NCBI GenBank assembly: GCA_036365455.1
Contig: JAWQUS010000016.1
Coordinates: 17,879,001-17,943,000, forward strand
Direction of reading: 5' to 3'
Length of the DNA stretch: 64,000 nucleotides
Origin: Macrosoma leucophasiata
Lineage: Eukaryota; Arthropoda; Insecta; Lepidoptera; Hedylidae
In this document: piece by piece, positions 24,701 through 33,700 of the stretch
Layout of the letters: each line of letters opens with the position of its first letter
Position numbering within the stretch: position 1 is the stretch's first letter
Notes under the pieces: generated by a model
The model's database searches: none
What the model saw: only the letters and a program-made list of their open reading frames with translations
Told to the model about the DNA's origin: nothing
Made by a program: the position numbers and the translations under genes

Positions 24701-27700
24701 CGGAGCGGCCCTACGTGTGCGCCGTGTGCCACAAGGGCTTCAAGCGGCGCGAACACCTCAACCTGCACACCGTCATACACTCCGGGGTCAAGACCGAGAC
24801 GTGCGGCGAGTGTGGGAAAGGTGAGCTCCATCTCTTGCTCACTAATCAATTCATCATCAATCATTAATATTATAAATGTGAAAGTTTCTTTGCTTGGACG
24901 TTTGGATGTTTGTCCTTCACACGCCGAAACTACTGAACGGATTTATGAAATTTGTTATACAGATAGGGTATAAGCTGACTTAGATTATAGGATACTTATA
25001 AGCCGAAAAAATGTTCCTGTGGGATGCCATGGGACGATTTGATGAGTTTCCACATCAATCATTTCGCGGCGCCCGCGTGTTGGTCGCTTCTTGCGTAACC
25101 TGTGGAAACTCATCAAATCCTCCCATGGCATCTCACAGGAACATTTTTTCGGGATAAAAAGTATCCTATAATCTAAGACTGACTGACCAAGACTGACCTA
25201 CCATGACCAAATAGGTCGAGTTCTGTCTGATGGTGGGTCAAAAGTCTTAGCGTGCATGATAGACATGGGAGGTGTGTCAGGACCGGAATATCTGGCGCTC
25301 CACACTCTCTGCCTACCCCGTTAGGGACCTGGCGTGTAGATAAATACATACTATAATCTAAGTCGGCTAATACCCTATCTGTATAATAAAGAATCTTGGC
25401 AAGTTTCATACATTGATTTGTACAAAAAAAGTGAGAAAAAGGTACAAGGTAAAACGGATTAGAAATATTATCTAGGGAATGAATCTAATGAACATTTTCT
25501 GGAATTTAAAATATTTTTCAATCACCTGAATAAAAATCGGAATAAAAATCGTCTTTCCTAACAACAGTAGAAGCACTCCATACTAAAGTTCAATTTCAAA
25601 CTTTTTATACCGAAGAGTTAAAAATATTTTAAGTATCAGGAAATGTTGTTTAGGTTCACTGGATAATATTTCCATGCTAATTTACCGTGTACCTTTTTTT
25701 CATTTTTTCTGTACAAATCTTGCCATGATCCTTTCATCAAAATCCGTTCAGTAGTTTCGGCTCGATTGAGTGTAGTGTGACTAGTGTGATATTTAGTTGT
25801 TGTTGAATTACATTTTAAGCGCCGTACGTATGGTGCAGGTTTTTACCGCAAGGACCACCTGCGGAAGCACACGCGGTCGCACGAGAGCAAGAGAGCACGT
25901 GAGGGCGCCATGGCCGACGGCGACCGCGCGCCCGCCGCCCTCGCCGCCCTCGCGCCCGCCGCCACCGTCGCCACCGTCGCGCCCGCCGCCTCCGAGACCA
26001 TCCTACCTGAGATCACCATACATGTTAGTATCGACATTTTTACTTAGCCAAATTACACAAGTCGGCTTCCGGCAAGAAAAGTGTCATAATAAAAATTGCT
26101 GTTTTAGAGAAAATGTTATTTTAATAGTTAACACACTAATGTCATTTTCTCGAAACAGCATTTTTTGTATTCTCACGCTTTTCTTGCCGGGAAGCGAAAA
26201 CACATTCAAAAACATTTCATTAGGATCGATCGAATACAGTAGCTCGATGTATAGTTCTTGGCACCCGCCAAGAACTATACATCGAGCTAAGAAAAGAGAC
26301 AATCGGCTAGTTTCGATTTCGTAGCCTTATCTCTGTTGCACATAGCATACGCACTGATAGTCATTATTTGATCAGAATTATTGACGAACGTCATATAGGT
26401 AATGTGAGAAAGAGATAACGCTCTGCAGAGCTGCAAATAGCCGAAATCTCTTTCCAAAAGTCGATGTGCAATATTTCTTGCTAGGGACTGTAGTTTCAGA
26501 GTTCTAGGCGGTTTGAAGAATTATAGATTACATCTGATACAGTTTCGTAAAAACTTAATATCACGCCAATATACCCATATCATAAACAGTTCTGTTGTTG
26601 TCAAGCTTTTACTAAACTAACAAACTGCAATTTTAAATAAAATTTTATTCCTAGCTTTGGAGACATTGTCTTACATGTTATTTTTTTTATGAAATGGAAG
26701 TGGCAAACAAGCATGCAGTTCACATGATGTTAAGTGATGACTGCAGCCTATAGACACCCACACAAAGACCAAGGTCAAAATGCAGATGCGTTCTGCCTCT
26801 GTGCCGGAAATTAGAGGGCCGTACATTACCACCTGACCGGAACACGATAGTGCTGAACACTACCATTTAGCGGCAAGTATATTAGACAATGCGGTGGTGC
26901 CAACGCCCGCGAGCTCCGTCACTGGAGCTCTACCACCAGTAAAAGTGTTATGGAACTATATGGCAGCGCCGAGCTCTCTATTTTTTTAGACCTAAGTGGT
27001 TTTGTCCCTATGATATTTATTAAGGACCATACATTACCATCTAACCGGACCACGATAGTGTTGAACACTACCATTTGCCGGCGGATAGATTAGGCAATGC
27101 GGTGGTGCCTACGCCCTCGAGCTCCGTCACCGGAGCTCTACTTTCAGTAAAATACCAATGGACAACATTTAAAATTTGACACGACCGTAAAAGAAAAATA
27201 CCGTTTCTTTGTTTTTCTTTTCTGAGTTAAAATATATATTTTTTGTATTTTTTTATTTCTTAATTTCTGTGAAAAAAATAAATAAAACGGAAAAACATGT
27301 GATGACGTGACTTATATGGTGGAATGAAGTAGTTACCATTGCTTAACTTTAGATGAAAACATTATTGTTACATACTCTGTGACAAGATGTGTCAAATTGA
27401 TACGGATACGTCAATGTCAAAGTATAAAACTAGGAAGTAGGGATGGTGATCCGAGACCTGAGATCGATTAATCGGAAACGCGATCTTTAGAAACCAAAAA
27501 ATTGGTTCTTATTTAAATAATTGTAATAATTTATTTAAATCGATCCACAGTACTGGATTGATCTAGTGAATCGATACTATACCCTGGAAAATCGAAGGTC
27601 GATCTTTTTGGTTAATTCACATAGGGACATAGGAAACATACAGATCATAAGATTTAACGTTTAAACGTGAGTATAGGAAGCTTTATTCCAGCATTGAACA

Positions 27701-30700
27701 CTGCTGAGTTGCTTTTTTTTGGTCGTCTGTTTTCCTTAAAATTTAGTATTACATATCCCAAATAAAAAATAGATCGATAATCGAAGATCGATTTTTTCCA
27801 TGTCGATTTAATTGTCAAAGGATTTTGGACACTTCAATTCGAACATTGATTGATTTTTAGAAAGAATCGCCATCCCTACTACTAAGTCTATGAAATGCTG
27901 CTACGAACTTATTTATAAAAAAAAAATCAAGTTTTAAAGTCTTCAACAACGACTTAGCCCTTAGGCTGTTGATATAATATTGAAATGTTTTATTTGTAGT
28001 TGGATCAAGGAAGAGATTAATCGACGACACGCAGGGTCAAAGAGTTTTTTTTTAATTATATTGATATTACGATAATTTTTTCGATATATCGAACACTGGT
28101 ACTGATATTTTTAAAATAAAAAGATCACAGCCCTACATCGAGTTTGACAAGCTGACAACGACAAGACAGTGACATCTACAATTTTTTTTAAATGGTCACG
28201 GCACAAGCAATGGTTCTATCGCCATGAGTCATCGCCCATGTGTCGAACCGCTGTGACGTCCGCCAGGTGCGGAACGTAATCCCCTGGTGCACGACCCACA
28301 ACTGCGTACAGTCGCGTTATCCCAACTCCCCTTCCTTCGTGTGTGACCTCCCTATCCCTATCCCGACTGCATCACAGTCGGGAAAAGTTCAGGCGCGTGT
28401 GTCCCGCGAGTGGATTGTGTGAGTTTGACATTTGTAATGGTGACAAGCTGAGCGACAGGACGCGTAGTGCGGAGCAAGTAGTGCTGCTCCACTTTCATAG
28501 TGAACATAGTGTTGCACGTGGAAAGTGACCAGCAATACTACGCAACCACAGATTATAGTGCATTCTCAAACACTAAAGCCGGGTCACTTACATTTATTAG
28601 CTAGACATGCCCAATCAGTGCCTTCTGAACTGAAGTTCCATCCTGGGAAATAATGCAACAACGAGAACGGGAGCGACTTGAGCCGCGGGGAACTAAGCTC
28701 CCTGTGCGCCAAGTAGTTAGCCGCCCCGCCCCGCAATTACCCCAGGAGGACCCCCTTAGTACTCCAGCACCCAACGTACCGACCGTAGGCGAACACTTAC
28801 GGCCTATCCCAACACCTGCACCCGCCGTCGGACCTAACCCTGCGGGTCCACAGAGCCTACTCCAAGAACTGAAGGAGTCCGGCAATGCCTCCACAGCGCC
28901 GGCGTATCCCGTGGTGACAACTATCATTGCCACAGGCGGAGATACCGCTAAAAGGCGCCGCAGTGAGGCGTCGTCCATAAACTCAAGCAACGACTCCGGC
29001 GCCCGCGAAGACAAACGGCCACGTCACCGCCACCTTTCCTCGTCGGAGGCCTCGCAAGACGAATTTGAGCAGGCAGAGGAGGACAACATGAGCGGCAATG
29101 CTTCGAGACCCTCCCCGAGTCACTCTCCAAGCCCGTCGACATCATACGCGGGGCTCGAGTCGCCTCGCCGTATAGTTCCAGACGTCGATATGTCCCAGGC
29201 TGTACAAGCCGGGACCACGCACCAACATGAAATAAAGTCACGTTCACCGACGCCGCCGGCGATATCGTACGCCGCCGCCGCGGCCTCACCTAGTACTAGG
29301 TCTCATCCCATCATGGTGACGGAAACACAACCGCCCAAGTCATCGTACCCACCGATTATAGTAGAGAAGCTGCCAAACTGGCCGCGTCATCTGGCTGCGC
29401 TGGCCAAGAAGTTGGGCTACACACCGAACGCTCGTACATTTGGTAAGGGCGTCAGGTTCATCCCTGCATCAGCCGAAGAGTACCGGGCCGTTCAGGCCTA
29501 CATGATTGCCGAGTCCACCGCCGACGTATCGATTGAGTGGTACTGCTACTCACCGGCGGCGGACCTACCCACCAAGGTGTTCCTTCGGGGATTGCCGACA
29601 GACACACCTCCCCAAGACATCCTCGGCGCCCTTCAGCAAAAGGGATTCGACGCGCAGGCAGCTAGACCACTGGTTGGACGAAAGGGAAGTCCGAGCCAGG
29701 CCTTCTTTGTCCAGTTGGGGCACCTAAGCCACGAAGAGCTGTCCCGATTATATGCCGTCGATACCTTATTACATCTCAAAGGAATCACCATCCGGGCTTG
29801 GCGGGGCCGTATAGGCCCACCGCAGTGCCATCGCTGCCAGGCGCTCGGGCATGCGTCTGGGAACTGCCACAGACCTATGAAGTGTGTCCGATGCGCCGGT
29901 GGCCACCCCGTAGCGGAGTGCATAGTCCCGAGGGACCAACCTCGTTGCGCCAATTGCGACGGGCCTCACGCTGCAAGCGACCGACGATGCCCGGTGTTTG
30001 TGAAGGAGGCGAGAAGGCGCGGCGACCGCATCCCTCCGCCCCTCCCCGACACCGCCAACCTCAATCAACAACCCCAGGCGCATCCTGCGCCGGGGCTACA
30101 GACGTCAACTATCGTGCCGCCGGTAGCGCCACCTAGAGTGCAGGCGCAACCGGCGGGCGCTCCGACCCCGCTGAGCGCTGCAGCGACTTGTACACAGGCG
30201 CCATCAAGCTACAATGCGCCGAGTGGTAAGAAAAAGAAGTCCCGCTCCTCTCGACGCCGACAGCAGCGCGCGCGGACTGAAGCACCGCTCGCCACCTCTT
30301 CACCATTTTTAGCTGGCCCTCCGCCTACCGCTACGCTGGCGAAGCTAAAAGAGACCCACGCCCCAGCTCCTACCATCGCTGAGGAGCATGAAGCTTCACC
30401 TCCGTGGAGAATGCACGACCCTCGCGTGAGACATCTTCCGAGTGACGCGGCCGCGCAATCAGTACGTGACAGACCCGAGACGGAGCGCATGTCCCGCACA
30501 CTCGATGCTGATGCAGTGTCCTTCAAACCATCCACAGCCCCTGCAGTCGCCCTTCAACCTGCTCAACCAAGGAATGTGGAGGGCCTGACGACATGCGACC
30601 CTCGCCTGAGAGATTCTCAACGCACCGGACCACCGCCGCCAGTCGTCGACCGGCCATTGAGTAAGCGGAGGACTCACGGACTCGAAGTGGACACCGCATA

Positions 30701-33700
30701 CATTACACACGCACAAGTGACTCGACCAACCCTATCCGTCCCTAGGCCGCATGAGCCGCTGCCTGAGCCGCGGCCGACCGCCGGGCCCGTATCCGCGCCC
30801 CGTCCAACGTACCCAGGTCCTGATTTTCAGAGGGAGCCGTCAGTGTCCCAGCTTTTAGGGATATTCATCAGTACTCTGACCGGGATACTGACGGCTTACA
30901 ATGCGGGCCAGGACATTGTCCCTGCCCTATTACGGGGCCTGGCAGACCTCACACAATTACAGGCACCGTAACGGGTGCCAGTACGCCTAACACAAACAAT
31001 AATAACATCCCAACAGTTCACCAACACTCACTTACACAGCGCACACCTACACAATCACAGTTACACCTCCTGCGGTTACTTTACTGGAACCCGGGGGGTA
31101 TAAAGGGCCATATCCGAGAACTGAGGGACCTCGCCCAGTCGCAGGACATCCATGTGGTTCTCCTGGGCGAGACCAAACTCCGTAGCGGCGACGAGCTCCG
31201 AATACCTAACTTCTTCGTGTACCGTCACGACGAGGTTTCGCCGCGGGGGCTGGCATACAGAGGTACTGCCGCTCTCGTGCGCCGTGACGTTGTGCACGAC
31301 GAGTTGGGTATCTTGCCGTTCGCGTCAGTGCGCTCCAAGGGAGTATGCGTGAACGCAGATGGCACGGAGCTCAACATCTTCGCCGCTTATCGACCTCCAG
31401 GTGGACATGTCGATGTCCGAGACGTCCATGCTCTCCTCGGGGACAAACCGACCATTGTGGCGGGGGACCTGAATGCCAAGCACCCCTCTTGGGGGTCAAG
31501 GGTGATTTCCCCGCCGGGCCGTCGGATCTTCGAGGACAGCCAGGTGGGTGGGTACAGTGTGATAGGGCCCGACGCGCCCTCGCACGTACCAACCAACCAA
31601 AACCATCAACCGGACGTGCTGGACATCGTCATACATAAGCATCTGCCATGGCCGGTCCACGTGGAGGTGCTATATGACCTCGACGCACAGCACCTTCCCC
31701 TACTGGTCACTCTATCACTGACGACCAACTTCACGATCCCGCGACCGCCGCGTCGGCGCACCGACTGGCACGCTTTCACGCGCACCATGAGTGAGGCCGA
31801 ACCGCTGGGCGCCCTGCAGTCTCCAGAGGACGTGGAGGAGGCAACCAACCGCCTCGCCGCAATCATCAAGTCCGCCAAAGAGGCGGCCACTACAACCCTG
31901 CCGCCGAAGTCATACCGCAGGGGCGCCCTACCCGCCTCACTCGAGTCCATGCGCCAGCGGAAGCGTGCGCTGCGCCAATTGTGGGCGCGCACCCGTTGTC
32001 CGTCGGTGAAAAGTGACCTCAACCGCCTGACCGAACGCTTGAGCGCTGCCGTGAGCGCGTACCGCGGGTCGACGTGGGAAACCACCATCGACCGCGCAGG
32101 TGAGAAAGATACGAACCTCTACGCGCTCACGAGAGCGCTCACGCGCGAGGCACCACCCATCTATCCGCTGCTTGACAGTAGCGGTAGACGGTGCTATAGG
32201 CCCCAGGACCGCGCCGAAATCATGGCCAACCACCTGGAGGGGGTGTTCACCCCCAACCCCGCTAGCGGCGCTGCCGTCGAGCACCATGATGACTGTGAGT
32301 GCCGAGTGAGGGAACTCCTGTCGGCCCCCGCCGCGCCGCTCCGGGGAGAAGATTTTATCTCCCCGTCTGAGCTGCGCAAAGCCGTCCTCCGACTACCTAG
32401 TAGGAGGGCCGCCGGGCCTGACGGAATCCCAATTGAGGCGCTCCGGCATCTACCGTGGAGAAGTTTGGTGTCACTAACCAAACTTTTCAACGGGGTACTC
32501 CGGACTGGCCATTTTCCCACTGATTGGAAGCTGGGAAAGGTTATCGTCCTCCCGAAACCGGGCAAGGACCGCCGACTCACGTCCAGCTATCGCCCTATAA
32601 CGTTGCTGTCGCACCTGGGCAAGTTGTTTGAGCGCCTCCTGCTGCGGAGGCTGAGACCGCTCCTCCCGAGTAGAGAGGAGCAATTCGGCTTCCGCGCGGG
32701 ACATTCAACCACGCTCCAACTTGCCAGAGTGCTGCATCACCTAGCCGACGAGGCCAACAGAGATCACTACGCGGTCGGAGTTTTTCTAGACATAGAAAAA
32801 GCTTTCGACCGTGTGTGGCACGTTGGCCTCCTCGACAAGATAGCAGCCAAAATGCAACCTGGCATTTTTAGGGTGGTAGCTGACTTTCTCCAAGACCGGC
32901 GGTTCTACGTCACGGTGGAGGGCTGCGATTCTGCCCAGCATCCAATCCGTGCCGGAGTTCCACAAGGCAGCTGTCTGTCGCCGTGCCTTTATGCGGCGTA
33001 CACAGACGACGTTCCCACCCTGCGTGACCATCTGCGCGAGGGGGAGAGGGACGTCATGCTGTCCTTGTTTGCCGACGACAGCGCCTATGTAGCGACATCG
33101 GCTCGGTTGCATTTAGCAATCGCAAAAATGCAACACCTGCTGGACCTGCTGCCGGAGTGGCTGGACAGGTGGCGGATGGCCGTCAACGTAGACAAGACGG
33201 CCGCTTTCGTAACACGAGTCCGCCGCTTACCGCAGCCGCTCCGACTGCGAGGCCAGGACATAGCCTGGCAGTCTACGGTGAAGTATCTGGGGTGTAGCAT
33301 CGACCGCGCGCTCCGCATGGTGCCCACTGTGAATCACGTGGTGCAACAGGCGGCGACCGCGCGCTCGATGCTGCGTCCCGTTCTTCAATCGAGACTGCCA
33401 CTCCGGACCAAAATCCGGCTATACAAGACCTATGTCCGCTCGAGGCTGACGTACGCTGCGCCTGCATGGTATGCACTATGCTCCGCGACGCAGCGGCGCA
33501 GGCTTCAGGTTCAGCAGAACGTGTCTCTCCGGCTGATCACAGGAGCGGGGAGGTACGTGCGCAACGACGTCATCGCCCGGGATCTAGGGGTTGAGTCCGT
33601 GGAGGAGTTCGTGGTCCGTCTCGCGCGTCGAATGTTCGACCGCGCAGACAACGGACCCCACGAGCATCTCCGCGGAATCGCCCCTCTCCACAGCCGCCCA

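Larger units (their letters stand above)
24905..25770. repeat. Large inverted repeat with two insertions in its right arm
   Basis: The left arm (24913-25058: 'gccgaaactactgaacgg', 'acagatagggtat', 'aatgttcctgtgggatgcc') is mirrored on the right by 25090-25177, 25363-25410 and 25740-25765. The right arm is split by a LINE tail (25178-25350) and a fold-back MITE (25415-25735). The sequence style resembles Helitron-like lepidopteran repeats. The two arm cores at 25010-25058 and 25090-25150 are nearly perfect. Confidence 0.75.

Noticed and set aside
28020..28140. Possible second hAT end ('cacagcccta')
   Set aside because: No matching inverted partner or target duplication was found.
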